The translations under genes were made by a program, and so were the position numbers. 64,000 bases of DNA. Source: Protonemura montana. Its lineage: Eukaryota; Arthropoda; Insecta; Plecoptera; Nemouridae. Below are positions 1-11,712 of the stretch, one piece after another. Position 1 is the stretch's first letter, and each line of letters begins with the position of its first letter. The stretch lies in contig OX387605.1 of the NCBI GenBank assembly GCA_947568835.1, positions 2,046,001 through 2,110,000 on the forward strand. The letters run 5' to 3'. The notes under the pieces were generated by a model. It did not search any database. It worked only from the letters and a program-made list of their open reading frames with translations, and was not told where the DNA came from.

Positions 1-411
1 TGGTCAAAATGGTACAGATGGTCAAATACCATTTCTACCTCACTGCTACTTTATGAAATTCATCAACTAGTACAATTAAACACAACTTTTTTTGTCAATT
101 TTATTGTAAACATGCATAATTACTCTGTATAACCTCAAATGGACTCTACTGATAACACAAAAGATAGCCGAGTCAAAGCCTTCTTCATGAAGCAACAGAT
201 TCAAAACTCAAAGTGGCTGGTGACCTTTAAATTTGCTGTGTCGCTTATTGTTTTGTCAATTGTGGGTAGACCTTAACCGAATTTACAAATGTGAGAAAAT
301 CAAAGCTGAGGCTGAAAATGGATTTGTTAGAGGTCCCTTTGTTTGGCACCGTGGATTCTTGACTTGGGACTCGGTGACAAGGCATTGCAAGCAGTTTGTT
401 TGCCCACTCAC

Positions 412-3400
412 CGACTGATGAGGCAGGAAACGAGCCGGGAACAGATTTCGTGCCCAACGAGAAGCAGCTGCCGGAAGCTGACGTTGGTCAGCTGGCTACA
501 CATCTCCTGGTCGAGCAGGGCTGCCACGACGTGGAACTGATGCTCGCAGAGTATACGCCACAAGCCCAGGACCTCGCATGCATGCTTCACAAACACCTGC
601 AAACATTTTCAAAGTCTTGCACACGTCTTCAAAATCTTGCAAATGTCTAGTTATCAAATACAGAATGATACAAAACGCAGGTATCATCGTACCAGAATGA
701 CGAAGGTGCAAGCATTTTCTTGGATTATTCGACATACTATTATGAAGAACACTTATCAACCCATCAACCCTCTCAACAATTGGTGCTCAAACGGGGACTC
801 GAACCCCGATCTCCACCTGACGCAGGTGTTGCTCTAAACAATTGATCTACTTGGACATGTCATTTTTGAGACAATTTCAGTGCATTAGATGAGAATGACA
901 GATCTTCAAGAGTTGAACCACAAGGCTGTGAAAACTCACAGTCACTCTGATTCTAGTGACGCTATATCATGTCACAACCATTCAATCTCTAGTAACTTCA
1001 ATTTGACATTGGATCCATTTTTATGCAGCAAAATCAATTTAACTCAATTTAAATTGCAAACGCTTGCAATGCTCAAAGTATTTTATCACTAGGAACATTA
1101 ATAACCTCTCAAAAATGTGAATAATTCTATTCAACCCGAAACGTTTGAGGGCCAAAGTGAAACGGGTTGTCCTACAACGTGAAATTAACACGGGTTGCAT
1201 CGAGGACCTCACCTTGATCGCATCTAGCGACCGCTTCTCCTCGAGTTGCGCTTCTTGCACCGCCGAGTGCGCCACCGTTGCACTGGCGTTGTGCGAGGAG
1301 CGCTGGCCTTCCGACACGAACCTCGTGTTCTTCTCGAGGAACGCGTACAGCGCGTGCAAGTGACCGAGAACGTCTACGCAGTCGTCGCGGCTCGCATTGG
1401 AGCACACAAACTGCACTCTGCGACAGGAAGAAAATAACAACTCTTAGTTGGCAAGAGGTGCTTGAATCCTCAGTAAGCTGTTACCACCGTTACAAAGCGT
1501 TTGGGAGACTTAAATTTTGAATCAATTTTCAATTTATAATTGATTAAATGGATATTCTAGGGATGTACAAATGATTCTATTCGAGTCGGAATGTAAGACA
1601 GCTTACTTGTCTTCGTTTCTAGCAGTGGAGGTCGCTCGTATGCTCCACATGGGCCTGAGAATGCGGCCGAGGTAGATATAGAGCCCGTCGTGCTTGGCGG
1701 AGAAGTGCAACGCCTGCCCTCGTGAGTCCATCGCGGTCAAGGTCGACGGCGGGGATCCAAACGTTGCCACGGGACCTCCGTACGGCGTGGACATCACAGC
1801 GGGATTGAACGCCGCACAGAACGATGGAGAGGCAGCCAAGGGGTTGGCTGGCGGGCAGAGGGAAACATTGGGGGTCTCATTTGGGAAGACAGAGAAGAGA
1901 TATTTCTACTTTCTTGTCTCGTTATTCTGTATCATCATTCATTACCATTTTCTTTAATAAATAAACATACCAGTCCTGACTTGATATTACAAAATCCCAA
2001 ACAGCCTTCATGCCACACAACTTGTGTCTGATTTTTCTGAGGTTTTTCTGCTGAAGCTTGTGGTTTCATGGCGTTTGCTCTTATCGGATGAGTGTGCAGT
2101 CCTAAAAATCTGAGTGACTGAATATTCACAGCCACATGGTTCTACTCCTTGGAGATCTGTCATTCTCATCACATGCACTAAAATCCTCTCAAACGAGAAA
2201 TGTCCAAGTAGCTCACTTGGTTAGAGCAACACCCGCGACAGGTGGAGATCGGGGGTTCGATTCTCCGTTTTGGTATCAGGTCTTTGTCAGAGTTGCACAC
2301 CCATAAAATAAGAGCAGACATGTTGCATCTTTCCTCAAGTCTAAGTTGACTTCCACGTTACCTTGTGGCCATACTGCCTATCGAGTCTCTATTTCTATTC
2401 TATATTTAATTTGACTCCTTGCTACTTCCATCAAGCAGCAGCGAGGTAGCAATGGTTTTTGACCATCCGTACGGACAGATAATCTAAATACAAAGCACTC
2501 AACAACGTCCCACTTTATCAGTCAGAAAAGATCGTCCGATATTTCTGTTCTCGTCCAATCCCCACATTACCTGCGACCATGTGCCCGTATTGCGGCTCCC
2601 CGCCGTAGAGGAAGAATGCTCGCGTGGCCCACTCAGCCATCTGTGCATTCTGCGCGCCCTCGTTGCACGCAATTAACAGGCTGGTGGCGCACGCCTGCTC
2701 TTCCCGTTGCTCCGCAAAGAAGGCACGCACGGCAGGGCCATCGGGGCCGTGATTCTCCGCAAGCAGCTGGCGGAGCTGGTCCACCGGACGTAATTGACGC
2801 AGGATTTCAGCGCCCTGAGACATTGTAGTGGGTCAGACGAGGTGGAACCAACCTTTCAAGGCAAGCCTCGTATGTTGTCGTACTCATTACTAGTTTGCTC
2901 ACAATGCCATCAAACTTTAACTGAATGTAATCAGTTTGGTTAGGATCCAGAACCATGTGGTCATGGACCTTTCTAGCTAAGGGCAAAATAGTGAAGGCGT
3001 AACACATGTTTTAAGATCCTTGTATGCTATGCTTGTGCTTATTGCTATGTCAATTGTGTGCAGTCCCATATGATAACCAAGTTTTAAGATCCTTGTGTGC
3101 CATGCTTGTGCTTATTGCTATGTCAATTGTGTGCAGTCCCATATGATAACCAAGTTTTAAGATCCTTGTATGCTATGCTTGTGCTTATTGCTATGTCAAT
3201 TGTGTGCAGTCCCATATGATAACCAAGTTTTAAGATGCTTGTATGCTATGCTTGTGCTTATTGCTATGTCAATTGTGTGCAGTCCCATATGATAACCAAG
3301 TTTTAAGATCCTTGTGCACTATGCTTGTGCTTATTGCTATTTATTTATTTATTTATTACAAAACATTTCATTGTACATATTTCTGCACTTGCCCTAGCGT

Positions 3401-6400
3401 AAATCATTAAAAAATGTTTGACAAGCTTTGAAAATTGTCAAGATCTTAAAACTAATACTCATGTGCATTCCGTGCACTTACAATCTTTTGTCTTTAAAAA
3501 TTCGTCGATAGTGTAAAAGCAATGCATAATTAAATAGTGTTTTACTTCTTTTTTAAAGTTATCCCTGCTTTTATTTAATTTCCTAAGCCGCAAAGGCATT
3601 GCGTTGTAAAATAAGGCACCTAAGTGCATTACATTTATTCTACTTAATTGTAATTTACATTTATTATTTCTCAGCTCCCCTTTCCGTCTTGTGTTCTGTT
3701 CATGAGCATCTTCATTTTTTTTTTTAACAACATGGGATTGTCACATACAAATAAAATTACATCTAGCTATGTCAACCATGTGCAGTCCTCTATGATTCCT
3801 AAGTCTCAAGATCCTTGTTCTTGTACTTATTTCGATGTCGATTGTGGGTAGACTTTTTGACACCACAAATCAGATTGCTTAAAGCTGCAGCCCACTTTAA
3901 TAGACTGACATTGTTTTAGTTCTAGACTTAGTTGCAGTTATGACATTACCAACATCTGTTCAGTTTGTAAACAAGTGCATCACTGACCTGTGTGGTCAAT
4001 ATGACAAACTTTGCAGGAGGCTCGTATTGTTGCCTGACAGCCAAGGGGGTCAGCGACACTTCAGCGTGCCTGGCACACGGCGCTACTGACGGCGCTTTCA
4101 CCTCGGCCAGCGCCCACGCGACCCCGTCGAGGGGTAGCGCCGACTGGGCCTCGAAGAGGAACGGCACCCAAGGGTGTGAGGTACCAGAGAGACACCAGAG
4201 TGTGTCATGGTCTGCACTGGGGGACGTCACCAGCAACAGGGTTCCTGGATTCAGAGCATTGCTTGGAGATTATTACAACACTAGGTGATCTAGACGTGAA
4301 GTTTGGAAGAAAATGTTTTAAACTGGGGTTTTCAATATTCACTAAGTAAAAACAATTCATCTTTCTGACTTTGTCGACCGTACGCCTGTTATTTCGTCAA
4401 GGTGGCTGCAGTTGAATTGTTTTATAAACAAAAATGATTAAATAATAAATATAATTTTTATCATGTTATTGTTTAACTCTTTAAATTTAAATTTGATGAA
4501 GCACTGCTTTGCACCATTGAAGCACCATTGAAGCACCATTGAAGAAGTAAATGACGGGAACGTAAGTAACTTTTACTCCATTAAAAAAATACTTAGCTTT
4601 AAATTGTTTTTTTTTTTTTTTTTTCTTAAAAATAGTGCTAAGGTTGGGTAAAGTAGAAGCCACAATAAGTGATGCAGGTTTGTTTACAAAAGTGCAAGAT
4701 TCTTTATACTCTGTCCAGGGCATATTTTAGGGAAGGTTCATCTAGTAGAAAATGGCCAGCTATTCACAAGGATTCCCAATTGAATCCAGAATAAAACGAA
4801 GACGATTCTGTTCCTCGTGGCCGGTAAGATTCCTCACATCTTCCCCAACCAACTGTTTTACCTTGGTTCACTTGTTTTCATATTACAATTCCTTGGATCA
4901 TTACATGACAGAACTTTCCAGTCTACCTTCCTTTCCAGAACAACTGAAGTTGTGTTTTCTTAGTTAATTTCATGGGCAGCTTTAAATTGCTACTTTTGTT
5001 AATAGATTTGTTATTTTTATTATTTTAACCAACCACACCTTGCAGAGTAAACTGTAACCGTAGGTCGTAAATTCCATTGGCCACAATAAACTTTACACAA
5101 TAAAACAAAATAACCAAAGGTTATTAAACTAGCATCTTTGCTAGTGACTATGTCTTTTTTCTCCCAACCCTAGCCCTACCTAAAAGAACGCTAAAAGCAC
5201 TAGCTACGCCAGTTTGGCCAGCATCTTTGCAAACCTGTCTAACTCACCACGTCTATACAGAGCCGTGTGAACCTTGGCCGGTCGCTGAGCAGGTGGGTTC
5301 CCGCCTGCGTACCCCGGGGGCAGGCGTACATGCGCCAGCGCGATCGTACGAGGTCGCTGCCCCGAGTTCAGCACCGATGTAGCGGTGAAGTAAAGTCGAA
5401 CTCCGCCTTCCGTTACCGCCACCAGGTTCAGTTGCGCAGACTCCGAGAGCTCCAACGCGCTGATGCTCTTCACAGGCGAATACATCCCGTTGTCGAACGT
5501 CCTGCAATGTGAAGCCATGTTCCTGAGACTCCTGATACATCGATGATGACAAAAGTGCTGCACGGGGTAGGGAAAATGATTCCTGAGACTCCTGATACAT
5601 TGCTGATAATGATTTCCAAAATACTTTCTATAAATTCCAAGGCAGGGTGGTTTACAACTGATTGACTATTTATTGATGTTTGATCATTTCAAAGTATCAA
5701 CCACAGGACTGGAACCAAATTGAAGAATTTAAATTTGCCGCCTTCGAAGCTGCAAGTTATGGTACTGTGGAAACTCTGTTTATTCCAAGATGGGCAAGAT
5801 CTTTGGGCAAGATAATTAAGTAAAAAACAAATGAAGACAGGTGTCAAAAGATTGCTGTCAAAAGTTTCTACAAATCTTTCATTGATTAGAGCACCTTTTT
5901 AAGACATGTGAATCTCGACTAAATATTACAAAGAATAGAAAAAACACGCCAAAGGACAATATATATTTTCATTAAATTAAGTGATTTCGTTAGAATAGTG
6001 TCAAAAACGTACTTTGCCGGCCAGTTTTACACAAAACCATATATTACTTCCCCATCAAACCACTGTTAGAATGCCACATAGAATAAATCTCAGAAATGAC
6101 AAACAAATTGAGATTATTTCCAGCTGTTTTCAATCAATTTTTGCAATTTCTATAAATAAACTGATTTTGAAGTACATATATAAGCCACATAGTCAGTTAC
6201 ATGAAAATGATGACATCTTGATTACGTTTAATTGAATTCCACAAAAAGATGTCAATCACTACATGGCTGAGTCAACTTACCGTCGAATCCTGACAGCTGC
6301 CTTCACGATCTCCGCCTGCGTTATGTGCGCCTTGCGAGCCATTCCATCGCCAGACTCGCCAAGATCGTACACGGCGATCGTACCCTTCTCCGAGAGCGTG

Positions 6401-9400
6401 TACACGATGTGGCGGCTGTTGTCAATCGAGATGGCAGCGATTGCGCCCTCGTCACTCAACGCCACCGTCAAGAACGACGGCAGCAGGAATGAAAACGTGC
6501 TCGTGGTGTGATTCACTTTCCTGCACGAGAAACACATGAAGGTTCACTCTCGCAGGTAAGCCAAAGCAGAGAACCGTTGAGTGAAGGTTCTAGGTAGAGA
6601 AACAACGTCAATGTTACAGTCTCTGCGTGAAAGATGGCCGCCAAATGACTAGCTTACCGACAAAAATGCAGATTACCGGAACATAACGTTAAGTGGAGCC
6701 ACTGTCGTATGAAATTAAATTTCGATATTTCTCGTAGGTTAACTCACTTTTGAGACTTTTCATGCTCAAAAGATCTCCATCATTATTTACCTCACTGATT
6801 GATATACACTAACGTTATTCAAAAGCGAGTAACCTACGAGAAATATCGAAATTAAATTTTATACGACAGTGGCTCCACTTAACGTGATGTTCCGGTACTC
6901 TGCATTTTTGTCGGTAAGGTAGTCATTTTGCGGCCAGCTTTCATGCAGAGACTGTAACATTAACGTTGTTTCTCTGCCTATAACCTGCACTCAACGATAG
7001 AACTGTGTTACTAATTTCTAGGATGATGTTGTTTGAACAGTTAGATTAACTAAACAAATTGTGCTCGACTCTATTACATATATGTTTATTTACTTTGTGG
7101 TGGTAAGGTTACATCTCAAGCACGATAAGTTTTCTCTCTCTGGTGGTTGTAGGCTATTTTGCTGTAGGTGCAATTAGTTTGGTTGGACTGGGTTTCTGCC
7201 CCAATGGAACAATATGCCGGAGCGGTTTTTTAACACAGAAAGCGTCGTCCAACTCATGTCACACTGCTAACAGTTTTATTTGACATGGAGCCAAAGGTTA
7301 GTTCTTAACGGGAACCTAGCCTAGCCTAGAAGGTAGTAAGGTACGAGTTGTTAAAGCACTTAAGCAATTCCACATGCACAGGTGTATGTGGCATACCACA
7401 AGAGTTATAAAGGTTAAAACATTAAGGGATGAGGTGTGAGAAGTTAGTTCGAGAACGTAAGCTTACCTGCATCGTTTTCCGAACCAGCCGCCCTCTGCTT
7501 GGTAGACAACTTCAAGGACGCTGCCGTCGCGTGCACCGAGGAAGATGCGTCCCTCGGCCGTTGAGGCCACCGTATTGACAGCGACTCCGTCCGTTGGTAT
7601 CAGAAACACGGGGTCGGGGAGCAGGTTCAGCTCCTCAGCTTGGCCTGCTCACAGCGAAGTTAGTACGGACCATCCAGCAAGCACAGGTAGTCGGGCGGGT
7701 CACAGATATAGCTAACATAGATATTTCATCCTGGGTGCTTTGCAAAGCCTTGGGGTAGAGGAGCCCCGCAACGATTTCTCTCGCAAATAAGTTCAAATAA
7801 AATAAACGAAAGAACGGACGAAAGGCGTTATTTGCAATTTAGTCTTGTCTCACTTACAATGCTGTGTTCTCACTGACATGACCTTTTCCCTCTCTTACAG
7901 TCCAGTCTTTCTTTTAGATCGCTTAATCCCGAAGCTCCCAGTCCCGATGACTCTTGCGACACGTTTTTTAACTACTTGCCCACTAACTCTATGATAGAAA
8001 CCCAAATCCAAGGCACTAAAATAAAAATCTATTTGCATCGAGTTTGTTATATATTTGGCAAAGCAATGAAACACAAAAAAAAAAATCCCAATTTGTCAAT
8101 TATTTACTAACCATTAATTAGTTCAAACATTAATTGACACTGACAACCAAATTCGTTAGCTGGTTATTATCTTACCTGTATTTATATTTGAAAATGTCAC
8201 GCCAAGGATGACTATTTCTGATGCAGTGGTTAATATGAGAAGGTATTCAACAAAACTGTGGAAGACGCCTGGTTTTGGTTTCACCAGTCCTACACTGATA
8301 ATCATCTCGCCCAAACCTTCGTAGAACGCCACGTCCGACCTGAAATAGACGAGGATTTGAGACCGCTTGCCATTGACCGAGCATGAAATGCCCTAACTTA
8401 TTTCTAAAGCACCAATAATAGACTGCATTCCACGACAAAATGCAATCCATTTACTCGCCCTTACTACATAAATCTACATGTGCATGTCGCTTTTCTACTT
8501 GCAAGTTTCAGATCTAATAAATGACCTCTGTCATCACTCTTACACGGGAATGACTTATCCGGAACATTGAACTAGTAAATCTGCAACCGTTGACTCAACG
8601 GTGCAACGATTTAGCTCCAACTCTTTATTTTACTAACTTTTCATTTCTTTACTCTCCATGATTACTAGCCAGTCATTCAACAATATTTTGAACAACGTTT
8701 ACTAACTAATATTACCACAGCAAACTAGTTAGTATGTATAATAATAGGTAGTGATGGCTTACCCTCCCTCGTAGGTCCATATGTAGATGTCACTGTCGAT
8801 AGTCATCCACGCACGATCAATTTCGGTAAACAACCCCATCGTACATTGACATTGCATATCTATAGCGAGTCAAGGTTGTCAATTGAATTTAAAAAATGTA
8901 TTAAAGTGGCAATCCATTAACTAAAACGTGCAAGGAATAGAACCAACAGTAGTGAACAGTGGCAAAATGTTTACTAAATACACAGAATAAAAAAATGTTC
9001 AATAACTTACAGAAAAAAATCTAACACCAACAGAACATTGATTAATTCATAAAAAGCACTCAACCTCCGAGATCTAAGTAAGCTACACATTACATAATAG
9101 CTACAAAATACCAAATTTAAGCTTAACCATTGATTGTCAATGGCTGAATTACTCAGTTGAACAAAGGATACTTCTTAAGTTCTCCACCACTTCTGGAGGT
9201 AATGGCACTTTATTGGCCGAAGTGATTTGTTTGATAGTTGGTGGATTTGCCTGTGGAAAGTTCAGTCGCCCATAGTCGTGCTCCGAAAGTCCGCTCACTG
9301 TTGGATGCCCTAACTGGCCAATCTGCGTCAGCTCTACCAGCGATGGAAAAGAGTTGTCGGCGTTGATTTGCTTCTCTACCATTCGACCTGCTAGGTCGAG

Positions 9401-9722
9401 GCTCTCCATGTGCAAGCGCATAGGGTCTACGACTACTCCTCGGTCTGCGCCGCCCAGCATGGTGCTGCTGAAGCTCTGCGAACCGTTCCTGTTAGTGTAG
9501 ATAAAATTATATAAGAAATTATTAGAACTTATAAAAAGATCTTTAAAGTTTCAGAATAACATTGCAACAAACAACGTCAATTCATAACGCACAGGTTGCT
9601 CCATAACCTAAAAATACTTTTGACAAGACTTGACTGTTTCTGACTGTTTATTTTGAAATACAATAATTTGACGGTGTAAATATACCGGCAGACTAAAATG
9701 AACGAATCTGTACTACTTACAT
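412..9722 (-). CDS. NUP155: Nuclear pore complex protein Nup155, 5' two-thirds of the gene (12 exons, 3' end outside window)
   Basis: Nup155 is an inner-ring scaffold nucleoporin with an N-terminal beta-propeller and a C-terminal alpha-solenoid, acting at the nuclear envelope. Exons read on the minus strand: 9722-9721 (the bases AT only), 9488-9172, 8859-8763, 8339-8176, 7647-7467, 6520-6281, 5501-5248, 4244-3988, 2814-2571, 1875-1607, 1417-1213, 596-412. Phases agree at every junction except 2571/1875. About 805 codons are visible; the family has roughly 1,390 residues. Family signatures include PTVSG near the N-terminus, [57 protein letters not shown] and [10 protein letters not shown]. The start codon is AT|G, split by intron 1, giving [14 protein letters not shown]. 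The best donor after 2571 leaves phase 1 while the next exon needs phase 0, so a short exon (3n+2 bases) in the poorly conserved loop may be missing. The gene is divergent from SARS2. Identification is secure; individual borders are by eye. Confidence 0.93.
760..965 (-). repeat. tRNA-like composite repeat, copy 1 (SINE-like)
   Basis: On the minus strand a tRNA-like segment (about 858-785) has a 5-bp T-arm stem CGGGG/CCCCG around a 7-base loop TTCGAGT, and an anticodon-like hairpin CACCT/AGGTG. The D-arm is decayed. Roughly 105 bp upstream of the tRNA-like part (857-963 on the plus strand) match the flank of the copy at 2088-2330, so the repeat unit is larger than a tRNA. It lies in a NUP155 intron. 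It is a tRNA-derived element, not a working tRNA gene, because no acceptor stem pairs. Confidence 0.7.
2088..2330 (+). repeat. tRNA-like composite repeat, copy 2 (SINE-like)
   Basis: Plus-strand partner of the repeat at 760-965, in opposite orientation. The tRNA-like part (about 2201-2275) keeps a perfect D-arm stem GCTC/GAGC in the A-box sequence TAGCTCACTTGGTTAGAGC and a B-box GGGTTCGATTC. The upstream block, 2100-2200, aligns with copy 1 (shared words gatctgtcattctcatc, atgcact and tgtccaagtag). Downstream sequence is only weakly alike. The two-box spacing resembles an internal Pol III promoter. No matching acceptor stem was found. Confidence 0.7.
3008..3341. repeat. 73-bp tandem repeat, about 4.6 copies
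   Basis: Units begin with gttttaagatccttg at 3008, 3081, 3154, 3227 and 3300, an exact 73-bp period with only a few substitutions. The last unit breaks off after attgctat and runs directly into a TTTATT tail. Degenerate single relatives occur at about 3765-3855 and 230-275 (both with tgtcgattgtgggtagac or tgtcaattgtgggtagac). It lies in the NUP155 intron between the exons at 4244-3988 and 2814-2571. Confidence 0.92.
3341..3725 (-). mobile_element. 5'-truncated LINE with the C-terminal end of its reverse-transcriptase ORF
   Basis: Read on the minus strand from about 3715 an open frame gives [11 protein letters not shown], then [29 protein letters not shown] and a stop (TGA, near 3462). A roughly 120-bp 3' UTR and an (AATA)n tail at 3341-3360 follow. 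The pattern of TR motif, F-x-N-x-(M/L)P, FKK-x-(V/L)K and short-repeat tail is that of L2/CR1-type LINE ORF2 ends. No stop interrupts the visible reading frame, so the copy is not very old. The clade is inferred by eye. It lies in the same NUP155 intron as the 73-bp array and shares its border with it. Confidence 0.75.
4512..4544. repeat. 11-bp triplicate
   Basis: The word caccattgaag occurs three times in direct succession (4512, 4523, 4534). It is a small slippage repeat in a NUP155 intron. Confidence 0.9.
5521..5600. repeat. Duplicated 20-mer spaced 60 bp
   Basis: The 20 bases tcctgagactcctgatacat occur identically at 5521 and 5581, with diverged sequence between. The first copy lies within 20 bp of the acceptor of the NUP155 exon 5501-5248, so the duplication sits in or next to the branch-point region of that intron. 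Confidence 0.9.
6571..7003. mobile_element. Foldback (long terminal inverted repeat) element, MITE-like
   Basis: Bases 6571-6755 are the near-perfect reverse complement of 6816-7003 (shared words include gttacagtctctgc, ttaccgacaaaaatgcag, gttaagtggagccactgtcg and cgatatttctcgtaggtta). The loop is only about 60 bp. No ORF is present. The left arm ends about 50 bp from the acceptor of the NUP155 exon 6520-6281. Size, near-complete arm coverage and lack of coding sequence fit a foldback MITE. Target-site duplications were not resolved. Confidence 0.82.
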
Positions 9723-10043
9723 GGTCAGGAAACCAGTACTTCCACAAAAATCATAAAAATTCAGTCTCGCGGTTAGTAGAAAGGTGACGAACTTCAACCG
9801 CGTCAGACTAGAATCCGCGGGTGAGCGTGTTGACCTGTTTTGCCGCTCGGAGCTCACGAGTCGAGCGTACTCTGATCGACTCCCGTCCGTACCGTCTGCT
9901 TTAGTTGAGGGAAATGTCAGAAAGTTGTGCAAGTATAGCAGAACGAAAAAGTGGTGGAGCGTTATTTGCTATCATATGTTAAAAACCCTCTTTGATAAGC
10001 TATCGAGCAACATATCATTAACACACTGCGTTTCATTGCTGCA
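9723..10043. promoter_or_regulatory. Putative bidirectional promoter between NUP155 and SARS2
   Basis: The divergent genes start 321 bp apart by coding sequence: the AT of the NUP155 start ends exon 1 at 9721, and the SARS2 ATG is at 10044. The centre is richer in CpG than its surroundings and shows no TATA box, as is usual for housekeeping pairs. Transcription starts cannot be placed from sequence alone. Both 5' UTRs must lie within this interval. Confidence 0.6.
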
Positions 10044-11583
10044 ATGTCTATTTTAACAAGAATGCGAGTCGGTGTAAGGTGTCGTGCAGCATTCGACAGT
10101 CACGTGTGCGGACACCGAAAGGCGGGTGGCATAAAATTGATACAACCTAATCTTCCTGAACCAGAACTGGATATGGAGTATTTGTGCAATATGGACAACA
10201 AAAGTGAGATTGAAGCAAACATACGAGGAAGGAAAGGAGTTGGGGATATCGATGGTGTTCACCAACTTTATAGACAGCTACAGAAGGAAAAGAAATTGGG
10301 TGATCAAGATCGTATTTCCGAATGCATGAAACGACTCTGCGGGGAAGCATTGCAAATACCAAACAAATCTAGCAGTATTGTGAGGCAGTACGGAGATGTA
10401 CCACGCCTTGTGAAAGAAGTGGGAGTATCAGCAACTTTTGCTTTTAAGCCTAAAGAATTTAGCGAAATCACAAAAGACTTGTCGCTATTGAGAACAGAAA
10501 ATCTTGGCACCTTGAGCGGTCATCGAAGCTACTTTTTGCTGGGCGATCTGGCAGAAATGGAGCATGCCCTAATAAAGTTCACAGTAAAAAGATTATTAGA
10601 AAGAAATTTCCAGCTTATTTCTGTTCCAGACATTCTTCCAAGCAACATCGTTGAAAGTTGTGGAATGAACACTAAAGGAGATCGAACGCAGGTACTGATG
10701 CACCTTATAAAGACAATACCTAACTCATCAAGAACTGGCGCCCTTTGCACCTTATTGATACTTCAACATTCAATTATGATTTTTTTGTTGTAAGGTTTAC
10801 AAGCTGGATCCCAAGCTTTACGGCAATGATCTATGTCTCTCTGGAACATCAGAAATGGCTCTTGCTGGATATCTTGCTAACCAAGTATTTCCATCCGAGG
10901 CACTACCTCTCAAACTAGCCGCAGTTAGCCGTTGTTATCGAGCAGAGACATCAAGCTTGGCGGAGGAACGGGGAATATTCAGGTGAGTTAAAGTACCTAT
11001 GAGTATGATTGGATTTTACAGTGGGTACCAACATATCAGCGTTGAATTAAAATAATGTGCTTACCATGACAGAGTTCATCAGTTCAACAAAGTAGAAATG
11101 TTCGGGGTCACCGACCAAGAATCATCGGCCGGCCTCCTCGAAGAGTTCTGCGAGATCCAGGAGCAAAGCTTTGAATCACTGGGCCTCCACTTTAAGAAGC
11201 TGGACATGCCACCACACGAGCTCGGCGCCCCTGCGTTTCGGAAGTACGACATCGAGGCTTGGCTCCCGGGTCGCAACATGTTCGGCGAGATCTCCAGCAG
11301 CAGTGACTGCACTGACTACCAGTCGCGAAGACTTGGCATCAAGTATCGGCCGAGCCGGTCGGAATCGAGTCTTCATGCCCACACCGTCAACGGGACGGCA
11401 TGTGCAATTCCACGCATGCTGATCGCTATCTTGGAAACCCATCAGCGGGCGGACGGAAGCGTGGGAGTGCCCAAGTCACTGCAACCGTTCATGCGAGGGA
11501 AGACCGAGATTGTCAAGCAAAAGCTACCGGAAATGAAAAACTTGAAAATCAAGCGTAAAAATGCAAGGAATCCTAGGGAGTAA
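10044..11583 (+). CDS. SARS2: Serine--tRNA ligase, mitochondrial (SerRS2)
   Basis: Charges mitochondrial tRNA-Ser with serine in the matrix. Exons 10044-10691, 10795-10982 and 11073-11583 join in phase (0, then 2) to give 448 residues; human SARS2 has about 518. The N-terminus ([17 protein letters not shown]) is basic and lacks acids, as in an import presequence. A charged helical arm follows at about residues 55-110. Class II synthetase signatures are intact: serine-binding TSE at 234-236, motif 2 with CYRAE (Arg265) and [12 protein letters not shown] (Arg279), [10 protein letters not shown] from 337, [16 protein letters not shown], and motif 3 [16 protein letters not shown] (Arg393). Since the ATP-contacting arginines are kept, this is the catalytic enzyme rather than the arthropod paralogue SLIMP, which lost them. 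The TAA stop is at 11581. Confidence 0.95.
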
Positions 11584-11597
11584 TCAACGTGGCTGAT

Positions 11598-11712
11598 AAT
11601 AAAAAAAATTAAGAAACATTGTATGATCCTTTTATATTTAATACATAAAACATTTTTACTGAAAATACAGTACTTATTGCTAATTATACAATCTAACATG
11701 TTATAAAATAAA
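11598..11712 (+). terminator. Candidate polyadenylation signals of SARS2
   Basis: AATAAA occurs at 11598-11603, only 15 bp after the stop, and again at 11707-11712. The second would give a 3' UTR of more usual length. Which one is used cannot be told from sequence. Confidence 0.45.
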
